Source: CAIZGX01 sp044371675 (lineage in GTDB: Bacteria; Bacteroidota; Bacteroidia; Flavobacteriales_D; Sanyastnellaceae). From it: a DNA stretch of 8,735 bases. Of this stretch, positions 1 through 5,783 are shown piece after piece. The first letter of the stretch is position 1; each line of letters starts with the position of its first letter. The translations under genes and the position numbers were made by a program. Location: assembly GCA_044371675.1 (NCBI GenBank), contig JBILTF010000090.1, forward strand, positions 1-8,735. The letters are read 5' to 3'. Under the pieces are notes generated by a model. That model was given only the letters and a program-made list of their open reading frames with translations. It made no database searches and was not told where the DNA came from.

Positions 1-55
1 AACTCGCGACCCTAACCTTGGCAAGGTTATGCTCTACCAACTGAGCTACTCTCGC
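1..55 (-). tRNA. tRNA-Gly (GCC), 3' end cut by the window edge
   Basis: Read on the minus strand from 55 down, the sequence starts with the acceptor strand GCGAGAG, then TA, a D-arm GCTC-AGTTGGTAGA-GC, and an anticodon arm TAACC-TTGCCAA-GGTTA. The loop centre GCC is the glycine anticodon. After the variable segment GGGTC comes the first T-stem strand GCGAG and the start of the T-loop. About 20 nt (rest of the T-arm, 3' acceptor strand) lie outside the window. A promoter-like site sits about 25 nt upstream, so the tRNA probably does not depend on transcription from alkB. Confidence 0.95.
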
Positions 56-80
56 TTAACTATAAAGAACTTTTGGATTG

Positions 81-110
81 CAAAAATAAAAAGAACTTGC
101 TATCCAACAA
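81..110 (-). promoter_or_regulatory. Bacteroidota-type promoter of tRNA-Gly
   Basis: On the minus strand TTG (110-108) is followed by a 19-nt spacer and TATTTTTG (88-81), then C. This fits the TTG-N19-21-TAnnTTTG form used by the primary sigma factor of Bacteroidota. The start of transcription would lie near 75, about 20 nt before the mature tRNA. The site overlaps the probable terminator of the upstream alkB unit. Confidence 0.6.
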
Positions 111-118
111 GGCTTTTT
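81..118 (-). terminator. Probable terminator after alkB
   Basis: Read on the minus strand, A5-G (118-113) and CTTG (111-108) pair with CAAG (99-96) and C-T5 (93-88) around an 8-nt loop, with a small internal loop (G against TT). A T-rich tract (TTTTTATTTTTG) runs on to 81. The stem is AT-rich and interrupted, so it is a weak intrinsic terminator at best. It begins 14 bp after the alkB stop codon, where one is expected, and its T-tract doubles as the -7 region of the tRNA promoter. Confidence 0.4.
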
Positions 119-131
119 TTTGTTTTTCTTT

Positions 132-1142
132 TCAATCGTCCAAAAGTGGATTCATAACTTGAAACCACTTCGCTGGAAACAAGGCCAATACGATCATTGC
201 TGGGTAACCAAAAGGCAACTGTTTTGAAGTTTCTAATGTCCTTAAATCTTGATATGAACGTTCAGGATTTGCGTGATGATCGCTGTGTCTGCTTAATTCA
301 AATAAAACTACCCTACCAAGCATGTGATCTGAATTCCAGGAATGTTCAGGTGCGACTTGCTCGTATCTGTTATCATTCACCCTTTTCCGGGTTAATCCAT
401 AATGCTCAATGTAATTAACGGATTCGAGTAACATTACCCCAAGCAATGCTGAAATTAGGAATGCCCAAAACGCAATTGGATTCCAAATGAATAAGGCTAA
501 ACATATTGCAAACTGAAACACTGAGTATAAAAATGTTTCGTTCAATAAGACTGATCTGTTTTTCCTTTTGCACTCACTCATTGAAATCCTCCAGGCCGAT
601 GCGTAACTTCCTGGAATCACTCGCAGCCAAAAACGATAAACTGATTCGTTTTTTCTAGCCGTTGCTGGATCTTTAGGGGTTCCTATCCATTTATGATGTC
701 CTTTGTTGTGTTCAACATAAAAATGCATGTATAAAGAAGTGCTTAATAGAATTCGAGCAACTAATCTATCGAAGAACTTTGGAGAATGTCCCAATTCATG
801 GGCAACATTTATTCCAAACACGCCACACATTATACCCATGGCTGTCAGATTTCCCACCCATTCCAGTAAATTGACATTCGTGTTGAGCTGAGCTGAAAAA
901 TAGAGATACAACAACAGCAATTGCGTGGGGAGAGTCAGATACAATAACACTTTAAACCACAGGCTACTTTTAACACTTTCTGCTTGAAAATTTGAATGGT
1001 TGGGTTTCCATTTCCATTCAAAAAAAGGAACTACTCCGAAAGCAAAAAGAAGTGTGAAATAAGAAAAAACATATCCCAATTCGAAACCTAGGAATGCCAA
1101 CGCTGGAAGAACAAATGCCATTAAATATTTGAAGAATCCCAT
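132..1142 (-). CDS. alkB: AlkB-type membrane di-iron hydroxylase (alkane 1-monooxygenase family)
   Basis: This is an integral-membrane non-haem di-iron hydroxylase of the alkane 1-monooxygenase/fatty acid desaturase superfamily. AlkB enzymes oxidise the terminal methyl group of alkanes or related chains, taking electrons from rubredoxin. Counting from the ATG at 1142, the histidine boxes are HELGH (115-119), HNKGHH (145-150) and HSDHH (286-290). NYIEHYGL (243-250) is the signature that separates AlkB from plain desaturases. Hydrophobic stretches at about 5-40, 64-82, 98-112 and 205-240 fit a multi-pass membrane protein. At 336 residues it is shorter than the roughly 400-residue Pseudomonas type. 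A TTG two codons upstream (1148) is possible, but the ATG is preferred. It lies 15 bp after the lipoprotein gene on the same strand. No rubredoxin or regulator gene is visible, so the true substrate is open; a lipid or fatty-acid hydroxylase role is also possible. The family call is firm, the substrate is not. Confidence 0.88.
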   Translation of the reverse strand: MGFFKYLMAFVLPALAFLGFELGYVFSYFTLLFAFGVVPFFEWKWKPNHSNFQAESVKSSLWFKVLLYLTLPTQLLLLYLYFSAQLNTNVNLLEWVGNLTAMGIMCGVFGINVAHELGHSPKFFDRLVARILLSTSLYMHFYVEHNKGHHKWIGTPKDPATARKNESVYRFWLRVIPGSYASAWRISMSECKRKNRSVLLNETFLYSVFQFAICLALFIWNPIAFWAFLISALLGVMLLESVNYIEHYGLTRKRVNDNRYEQVAPEHSWNSDHMLGRVVLFELSRHSDHHANPERSYQDLRTLETSKQLPFGYPAMIVLALFPAKWFQVMNPLLDD

Positions 1143-1157
1143 ACCCAAATATAATCT

Positions 1158-1706
1158 CTATTGCATATTTTTCGATTTAAACGACTCTAAAATCTCCTCA
1201 TCTGTTTTGCCCAAAACAGCCAACGCCATTTCCGCTTGTTCAGCCCAAAAAGAAGTTGAAAAATCTGATATGAGAAGCTGATACTCTTGACGTGCTATAT
1301 CGAACTGTTTAAGTTTTGCATCGTTAATGAATGCATAGGTGTAATGTAATTCAGCTAGTTTTTCTTTATCATTTTCCAATGCAAATGCGTTTTCGAAACA
1401 GCTTTTAACTTCTTGGTTGAAATGTGCTTCTCCGCTAATGCTTCCTGCCTTTTCAAAATACATGACTTGCGTATTTCGGTCTGTTGTAATTAAGGCTAAT
1501 TCTTTACAGGCCTTCACCACATTTGTAAGTTGCTCGCGTGACATTTTCACAATTGGTGTTCCCGCTTTAACATTAGCGTCGAAATCATTGACTACTTTCA
1601 GCAAAGAGTCTCCATTGATTTTCTTTTCTTTTGGCGCTTCTGCTGTTTTTGTGCCACATGAAGCAAAGAGAAATGCTGAAATAGCTATCAAAAATAATGT
1701 TCTCAT
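1158..1706 (-). CDS. Small lipoprotein with TPR-like C-terminal half
   Basis: The 182-residue product starts with a lipoprotein signal: a charged MR, a hydrophobic core (residues 4-15) and the lipobox F-A-S-C with the lipidated cysteine at 17. It should therefore be exported and anchored in a membrane, presumably facing the periplasm. A short charged linker (about 20-30) follows. Residues 60-165 are mostly helical in character and recall tetratricopeptide or YbgF/BamD-like helix pairs (for example the stretch around residues 118-145), but I see no clean TPR consensus. Its ATG overlaps the TGA of def by 4 bp (ATGA), so the two are probably translationally coupled. I do not recognise a specific family and assign no function; scaffold or envelope-assembly roles are only guesses from the fold type. 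Confidence 0.8.
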   Translation of the reverse strand: MRTLFLIAISAFLFASCGTKTAEAPKEKKINGDSLLKVVNDFDANVKAGTPIVKMSREQLTNVVKACKELALITTDRNTQVMYFEKAGSISGEAHFNQEVKSCFENAFALENDKEKLAELHYTYAFINDAKLKQFDIARQEYQLLISDFSTSFWAEQAEMALAVLGKTDEEILESFKSKNMQ

Positions 1707-2269
1707 CCTTTGTAAAATTTCATTCTGTAGTCTGTAGAAATATTTCCTTTTTGAATGTCGCGAAGTTTTCCTTTGAGAAGTTGCTTGCGCAGTGGATTTA
1801 TGCGATCAGTGAAAAGAATACCTTCAATGTGATCGTACTCATGCTGAACTACGCGCGCAGCGAATCCCTCTAACTCTTCTTCATACAACTCCCAATTCTC
1901 GTCGTAGTATTCGATTTTCAATTTTGGCTTGCGCTTTACGTCTTCGCGAATTTTTGGAATAGATAGGCATCCTTCTTCGCAAATCCACTCAGTTCCTGAC
2001 TCTTCGAAGAGTATGGGGTTTATGAAAACACGTTTAAAATCTTCACACGAAGGATCTCCGTCTTCACCTTCGGCAACAGCTGACGCATCAATAACAAACA
2101 AACGAATGGATTTTCCAATTTGAGGAGCCGCGATTCCTACACCGTTTGAGGCGTACATAGTCTCGAACATATTATCAATGAGTTCCTTCAGGTTCGGATA
2201 ATTCTCTTCAATTTCCTCCGCTTTTTTCTTTAGAACGGGATCTCCGTAGGCGATTACTGGCAAAATCAT
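1703..2269 (-). CDS. def: Peptide deformylase
   Basis: This cytoplasmic metalloenzyme removes the formyl group from the initiator methionine of new proteins. All three family motifs are present: GVGIAAPQ (residues 43-50), EEGCLS (98-103) and QHEYDH (142-147). C101, H143 and H147 are the expected metal ligands and E144 the catalytic base, so the enzyme should be active. The length, 188 residues, is typical. It begins 10 bp after ribB and its stop overlaps the start of the lipoprotein gene, so it sits inside the argS-ribB-def-lipoprotein run. It is not next to fmt (methionyl-tRNA formyltransferase), its partner gene in many other bacteria. The ATG at 2269 gives a normal N-terminus. Confidence 0.97.
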   Translation of the reverse strand: MILPVIAYGDPVLKKKAEEIEENYPNLKELIDNMFETMYASNGVGIAAPQIGKSIRLFVIDASAVAEGEDGDPSCEDFKRVFINPILFEESGTEWICEEGCLSIPKIREDVKRKPKLKIEYYDENWELYEEELEGFAARVVQHEYDHIEGILFTDRINPLRKQLLKGKLRDIQKGNISTDYRMKFYKG

Positions 2270-2279
2270 AACTTCAATA

Positions 2280-3332
2280 TTAAAGCGTAATGTACTCTGT
2301 AATTTCTAAACCATATCCTTCAAGCGCGCTCCGTTTGATTTGAGCTGATGAAATTAATTTCATTTTAGAAACGTTCAAGGCACGAATTATTTGCGCACCA
2401 ATTCCATAATCTCGATCGTCGTTGTTTCGCTTTTCATTCTCCAATAAAACGAGTAATCCTTTTCCTTCTGTTTGAATGGTTTGAAGCGAACTGTTGAGCG
2501 AGTTGTGCTGTTGAAGAAGCACATCAATAAAATCTCCATAAGACGACACCGCTTGAACACGAACTGGAACCGCTTCGTCTTCACTCCAATTACCGAATTT
2601 CAAAGCGGCGTGATTTCTTTGGTGCGATTCACTTGCGAAGTGAACTATTTCAACTTCCATTCCCAACCAACTTCTATTCTCTCTTCTTGTCTCTTCAATG
2701 AGTGTTTCACGCTGAAGACGATAAGCCACGAGTGATTCTATTGAAATAATTTTCAAATCCAATTCCTTCGCTATCTCCAACAATTGAGGCAGACGCGCCA
2801 TTGTTCCGTCGTCGTTCATTATTTCCACCAGGGCTCCTGCTGGTTTCATTCCGCACAAACGAGCTAAATCAACAGTTGCCTCGGTGTGTCCTGTTCTTCT
2901 CAGCACTCCGCCTTCTTTCGCGATAAGCGGAAAAATATGTCCAGGTCTCCCGAGATCTTCAGATCGAGTGTTCGGGTCAATTAACGCTTGAATTGTCTTT
3001 GAACGATCATGTGCGCTAATTCCAGTTGTGCATCCGTTTCCAATTAAATCCACTGAAACGGTAAATGCTGTTTTATGCGGATCTGTATTGTTGGAAACCA
3101 TGAGGTCTAGATTCAATTCTTCGCAACGCTCTTGTGTCAGAGCTACGCAGATAAGCCCTCTTCCAAATTTCGTCATGAAATTGATTACCTCTGGGGTAAC
3201 AATTTCTGCAGGGGCAATAAAGTCGCCCTCGTTTTCACGATTCTCATCGTCAACAACAATAACCACTTTACCGATTTTAAAATCGGCGATGGCTTCTTCA
3301 ATACTGTTCAATTTCACTTCTACTGTTGACAT
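2280..3332 (-). CDS. ribB: 3,4-dihydroxy-2-butanone 4-phosphate synthase with degenerate GTP cyclohydrolase II-like tail
   Basis: The N-terminal domain (about residues 5-205) makes 3,4-dihydroxy-2-butanone 4-phosphate from ribulose 5-phosphate for riboflavin synthesis. It has the motifs DDENRENEGD (28-37), GISAHDRSKT (104-113), RPGHIFPL (129-136) and RRTGHTEATVDLARLCG (145-161), all intact. The C-terminal domain (about 213-350) is recognisable as GTP cyclohydrolase II from RDYGIGAQI (307-315) and LEGYGLE (337-343). However, there is no cysteine after residue 160, so the three zinc ligands of RibA are gone, and the RQEGR-type segment with the catalytic region after it is missing. The protein is 350 residues against about 400 for bifunctional RibBA. 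I infer that it is a working RibB only, resembling the RibBX variants described in Proteobacteria, and that a separate ribA lies elsewhere. It starts 2 bp after argS and is probably co-transcribed with it. Confidence 0.93.
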   Translation of the reverse strand: MSTVEVKLNSIEEAIADFKIGKVVIVVDDENRENEGDFIAPAEIVTPEVINFMTKFGRGLICVALTQERCEELNLDLMVSNNTDPHKTAFTVSVDLIGNGCTTGISAHDRSKTIQALIDPNTRSEDLGRPGHIFPLIAKEGGVLRRTGHTEATVDLARLCGMKPAGALVEIMNDDGTMARLPQLLEIAKELDLKIISIESLVAYRLQRETLIEETRRENRSWLGMEVEIVHFASESHQRNHAALKFGNWSEDEAVPVRVQAVSSYGDFIDVLLQQHNSLNSSLQTIQTEGKGLLVLLENEKRNNDDRDYGIGAQIIRALNVSKMKLISSAQIKRSALEGYGLEITEYITL

Positions 3333-3334
3333 AG

Positions 3335-5128
3335 TTACATTCTTTCGGGCATTTCAATTCCCAATACATTCATTGTTTTCTTAACCACTTCACCCACTTG
3401 TTTGGTTAGTGCTAAACGAAAAACTCTTAACTCGTTATTTGGTTCGCGAAGAATTGCACATTGCTGATAAAAGCTATTGAACTCGCGAACAAGTTCGTAA
3501 GTGTATGCGGTAAGAACAGCAGGATTATAGGTTTTCGTTGCATCTTCGAAGGCTGCTGGAAGATCGAGCAAATGTTTAATCAATTGTCTTTCTGCTTGAT
3601 GAAGCTCACCTGTGTAATTCAATTCGTTCAATTCGCCTTCAACCTTTCTGAGAATGGCTTGAGTGCGCACATAGGCGTATTGGATGAAGGGACCTGTATT
3701 CCCATTGAAATCGATGCTTTCCTTTGGATCGAAGAGCATACTTTTCTTCGGATCTACGCGAAGCAAGAAATACTTCAATGCACTCATTCCAATGATGTGA
3801 TGCAAGTGATCCTTTTCTTGCTCTGACAATCCTTCCAGTTTACCTTGTTCTTCAGCCACTTCTCTCGCTACTTGCTTCATCTCGGCCATAATATCGTCTG
3901 CGTCTACGACAGTCCCCTCGCGACTTTTCATTTTTCCTTCAGGAAGTTCAACCATTCCGTAGCTCAAGTGAAAACACTTTTCGGCCTGCTCCAACCCTAA
4001 TTTTTTCAATATTTTGAATAGAACTTTGAAGTGGTAGTCCTGCTCGTTTCCAACGGTATAGACCAACGAAGAAGCATCTGGATAATCGCGGAAACGCAAC
4101 ATAGCCGTGCCAATGTCTTGTGTAATGTACATAGCGGTTCCGTCTTTCCGAAGCACCACCTTCTCGTCTAATCCTTCGCCTGTTAAATCTATCCAGATAC
4201 TTCCATCTTCCTTCTTGAAAAACACACCGTTTTCCAATCCCTTCATCACCTCGTCTCTTCCTAAAATATACGTATCACTTTCGTAATATAATTTATCGAA
4301 GTCAACACCCATTGTCTTGTAGGTAACGTCGAATCCGGCATACACCCACCCATTCATTTTCGACCACAACGCAAGCGTTTCTTCGTCTTTGTCTTCCCAC
4401 TTCAATAACATCTCACGGGCGCCAACAGCAATAGGCGCTTGCACCTCTGCCTCCTCTTTCGTTAAACCAGCTGCTATTAATTCCGCGACTTGTGCTTTGA
4501 ATTTCTTATCGAATTCAACGTAATACTTTCCAACCAATTTATCTCCCTTCATTCCTGAAGAATCAGGGGTTTCGTTCAATCCTGATTCCATCCAAGCAAT
4601 CATGCTCTTGCAGATGTGAATTCCACGATCGTTGATCACTTGTACTTTCGTTACCGAATGACCGTTCGCCTTGAAAATTTCGGAAACTGAATAGCCCAAG
4701 AATATATTACGAAGGTGTCCTAAATGCAACGGTTTGTTGGTGTTTGGCGAAGCGTATTCAACCATTACTCTTGGTTTTGAATTCGCGGCGGCAAGACCGA
4801 AGTTCTCAAGATGAGTTACGTTTTGAAATTGATACCCCCAAAATGAATCATTGAAATGAAGATTCAAAAAACCTTTCACCACATTGAAACGTTCAATTGC
4901 AGGGATTTCAATTTGAAGTCCTTCGCCAATCGCTTGTCCAACTTCCTCTGGCGATTTTTCCATTTTCTTCACCCACGGAAACGTAACAACGGTTAAATCT
5001 CCTTCGAACTCTTTGCGTGTTTTTTGAATTTGGATTTCACTGTCAGAAACTTCCATTTGGAAGTTATTTAGAAAGACATTCTTCAATGCTGAATGAAGCA
5101 ATTGATAGGCGGTTTCGACGTTTTTCAT
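3335..5128 (-). CDS. argS: Arginyl-tRNA synthetase
   Basis: This class I aminoacyl-tRNA synthetase charges tRNA-Arg with arginine in the cytoplasm. The order of domains is normal: an N-terminal additional domain that recognises the tRNA (about 5-95), the catalytic Rossmann fold with the HIGH-type motif HLGH (135-138) just after ASPNTNKPL, the KMSKS-equivalent KMKSREG (399-405), and an anticodon-binding DALR-type domain at the end (about 475-597) that closes with the family-typical LGIEMPERM. The length of 597 residues is usual for Bacteroidota. A promoter-like site lies just ahead of the ATG at 5128, directly behind the rpmE2 terminator. argS therefore seems to head its own transcription unit with ribB, def and the lipoprotein gene. 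Confidence 0.98.
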   Translation of the reverse strand: MKNVETAYQLLHSALKNVFLNNFQMEVSDSEIQIQKTRKEFEGDLTVVTFPWVKKMEKSPEEVGQAIGEGLQIEIPAIERFNVVKGFLNLHFNDSFWGYQFQNVTHLENFGLAAANSKPRVMVEYASPNTNKPLHLGHLRNIFLGYSVSEIFKANGHSVTKVQVINDRGIHICKSMIAWMESGLNETPDSSGMKGDKLVGKYYVEFDKKFKAQVAELIAAGLTKEEAEVQAPIAVGAREMLLKWEDKDEETLALWSKMNGWVYAGFDVTYKTMGVDFDKLYYESDTYILGRDEVMKGLENGVFFKKEDGSIWIDLTGEGLDEKVVLRKDGTAMYITQDIGTAMLRFRDYPDASSLVYTVGNEQDYHFKVLFKILKKLGLEQAEKCFHLSYGMVELPEGKMKSREGTVVDADDIMAEMKQVAREVAEEQGKLEGLSEQEKDHLHHIIGMSALKYFLLRVDPKKSMLFDPKESIDFNGNTGPFIQYAYVRTQAILRKVEGELNELNYTGELHQAERQLIKHLLDLPAAFEDATKTYNPAVLTAYTYELVREFNSFYQQCAILREPNNELRVFRLALTKQVGEVVKKTMNVLGIEMPERM

Positions 5129-5136
5129 ACGGAGTA

Positions 5137-5168
5137 CAAAAGTACATGGTTTTTAGAAGACTGAGCAA
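5137..5168 (-). promoter_or_regulatory. Candidate promoter of the argS-ribB-def unit
   Basis: On the minus strand TTG (5168-5166) is followed by 21 nt and then TACTTTTG (5144-5137), matching the Bacteroidota TAnnTTTG element with acceptable spacing. Transcription would start only a few nucleotides before the argS ATG at 5128, giving a very short or leaderless transcript. The -33 element overlaps the T-tract of the rpmE2 terminator, so the two units are packed tightly. Confidence 0.5.
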
Positions 5169-5196
5169 AAAAAAGCCACTCGCTTGAGTGGCTTTT
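5167..5196 (-). terminator. Intrinsic terminator of rpmE2
   Basis: A perfect 11-bp stem (5171-5181 pairs with 5186-5196; core GCCACTC/GAGTGGC) closes a 4-nt loop. On the minus strand it is followed by an uninterrupted run of 8 T (5174-5167). It begins 21 bp after the rpmE2 stop codon. The plus-strand side has TTTTCTTT and could also work weakly in that direction, but no plus-strand gene ends here. Confidence 0.88.
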
Positions 5197-5217
5197 CTTT
5201 GTAAGCGGTGATGATTA

Positions 5218-5475
5218 TTATTTTTTCTCGAATTTTGCATAGCGCGTCTTGAACTTGTCAATACGTCCTGCTGTATCTACCAATTGCATCTTACCAGTGT
5301 AAAACGGGTGAGAAGCTTGAGTAATCTCTAATTTAATTACAGGGTATTCGTTTCCGTCTTCCCACATGATTGTTTCTTTCGTATTGCAAGTACTCTTTCC
5401 TAAGAACGCGTACTCATTAGACATGTCTTTGAAAACTACCAAACGGTAAGATTCTGGGTGTATTCCTGCTTTCAT
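5218..5475 (-). CDS. rpmE2: 50S ribosomal protein L31 type B
   Basis: This 85-residue protein of the large ribosomal subunit helps bridge the two subunits. It has the typical N-terminus MKAGIHPESYR, the conserved HPFYTG (56-61) and the end GRIDKFKTRYAKFEKK. It is the type B (zinc-free) form: only one cysteine (C30) is present, so the CxxC zinc site of the type A protein is absent. Type B is the common form in Bacteroidota. It is a single-gene unit with a good promoter about 27 nt upstream of the ATG and a strong terminator behind. The leader is A/T-rich without a Shine-Dalgarno sequence, as is usual in this phylum. Confidence 0.97.
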   Translation of the reverse strand: MKAGIHPESYRLVVFKDMSNEYAFLGKSTCNTKETIMWEDGNEYPVIKLEITQASHPFYTGKMQLVDTAGRIDKFKTRYAKFEKK

Positions 5476-5502
5476 AATCTTTATTCTTTATTAAAACGAG
5501 TG

Positions 5503-5532
5503 CAAATATACATGAATTTTCTAAAAATACAA
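5503..5532 (-). promoter_or_regulatory. Bacteroidota-type promoter of rpmE2
   Basis: On the minus strand TTG (5532-5530) is followed by a 19-nt spacer and TATATTTG (5510-5503), then CA. This is a full match to TTG-N19-TAnnTTTG with the favoured C after the element. The predicted start lies near 5497, giving a leader of about 20 nt before the rpmE2 ATG at 5475. Confidence 0.7.
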
Positions 5533-5598
5533 GTCCCGTTTCACATTCCTCTGTTTATAAGTCCAAAAAACCTGAATGAAAGACCTGAATTGTCGCTA

Positions 5599-5606
5599 TA
5601 TGTTTG
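5599..5606 (+). promoter_or_regulatory. Possible -7 element for the structured region upstream of xerD
   Basis: TATGTTTG fits the TAnnTTTG consensus on the plus strand. A start 5-7 nt later (about 5611-5613) would place the first transcribed base right at the first stem-loop (5612). No TTG lies at the right distance upstream; that stretch instead carries two copies of ACCTGAAT (5570-5577 and 5583-5590). The call rests mainly on the fit with the downstream hairpins and terminator. Confidence 0.35.
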
Positions 5607-5611
5607 TCTTG

Positions 5612-5762
5612 TCTAAGAACGCTTAGAGATTGTGAAATCACGTGCAAATGCACTTTACAATATTTAAGTATACTGCGAAGTAACAACGGTTACTAGTAGT
5701 TTTGGTTAATTAGAATTTGTTTAGGTAATTAGTCTGAAAAACCCTCGTAAACGAGGGTTTTT
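5612..5762 (+). ncRNA. Candidate small structured RNA or xerD leader, family unknown
   Basis: No convincing protein gene lies here, yet the plus strand carries a chain of stem-loops ending in a strong terminator. Hairpin 1 (5612-5627) has a perfect 6-bp stem and loop AACG. Hairpin 2 (5629-5661) pairs ATTGT with ACAAT and AAA with TTT, with a G bulge and a 4-nt bulge, then GTGC-AAAT-GCAC. Hairpin 3 (5679-5694) again has a perfect 6-bp stem and loop AACG. A TAATTA pair (5709 region with 5726 region) and the terminator (5737-5762) follow. A TATGTTTG element sits 5 nt upstream of hairpin 1. A free RNA of about 150 nt is one reading; an attenuator-like leader of xerD is the other. I could not match it to 6S, SRP, tmRNA or RNase P RNA by eye. 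Existence is plausible but unproven. Confidence 0.4.
5737..5762 (+). terminator. Strong intrinsic terminator 21 bp before xerD
   Basis: A perfect 11-bp stem (5737-5747 pairs with 5752-5762; core CCCTCG/CGAGGG) encloses the loop TAAA. On the plus strand it ends in TTTTT, then CG and TTTT. The minus strand also shows five T, so it could work both ways, but xerD is on the plus strand and nothing ends here from the right. It therefore terminates a plus-strand transcript made upstream, or shields xerD from antisense transcription. Confidence 0.82.
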
Positions 5763-5771
5763 CGTTTTGTC

Positions 5772-5779
5772 TATCTTCG
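5772..5779 (+). promoter_or_regulatory. Possible -7 element of xerD
   Basis: TATCTTCG differs from TAnnTTTG at one position and ends 4 nt before the xerD ATG (5784). Since a terminator lies directly upstream, xerD needs its own start signal or readthrough. Transcription from here would give a leaderless mRNA. No good -33 element is visible, because that position falls in the terminator stem. Confidence 0.3.
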
Positions 5780-5783
5780 TAAC

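Noticed and set aside
100..131. Plus-strand T-rich stretch as a terminator for a plus-strand gene
   Set aside because: No plus-strand gene precedes it. The same hairpin makes better sense on the minus strand after alkB.
1146..1153. TATATTTG on the minus strand just before the alkB ATG, as a promoter
   Set aside because: It matches TAnnTTTG but lies only 3 nt before the ATG, and no TTG is found 17-23 nt upstream. The gene can be served by the upstream run.
2387..2735. Overlapping open frames on both strands inside ribB, and similar ones inside argS, def and fbaA
   Set aside because: They are shadows of well-supported genes, with no recognisable domains and no start signals.
5218..5475. L31 as a damaged protein lacking its zinc site
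   Set aside because: The absence of the CxxC pair is normal for the type B family, and the length and conserved HPFYTG motif are intact.
5512..5616. A 34-codon plus-strand ORF upstream of xerD
   Set aside because: It overlaps the rpmE2 promoter, has no promoter of its own, and runs into the first hairpin. The composition shows no domain or signal.
5576..5626. A 16-codon ORF ending in the first hairpin, a possible leader peptide
   Set aside because: The codons show no run of one amino acid that would suggest attenuation, and its start lies upstream of the only -7-like element found.
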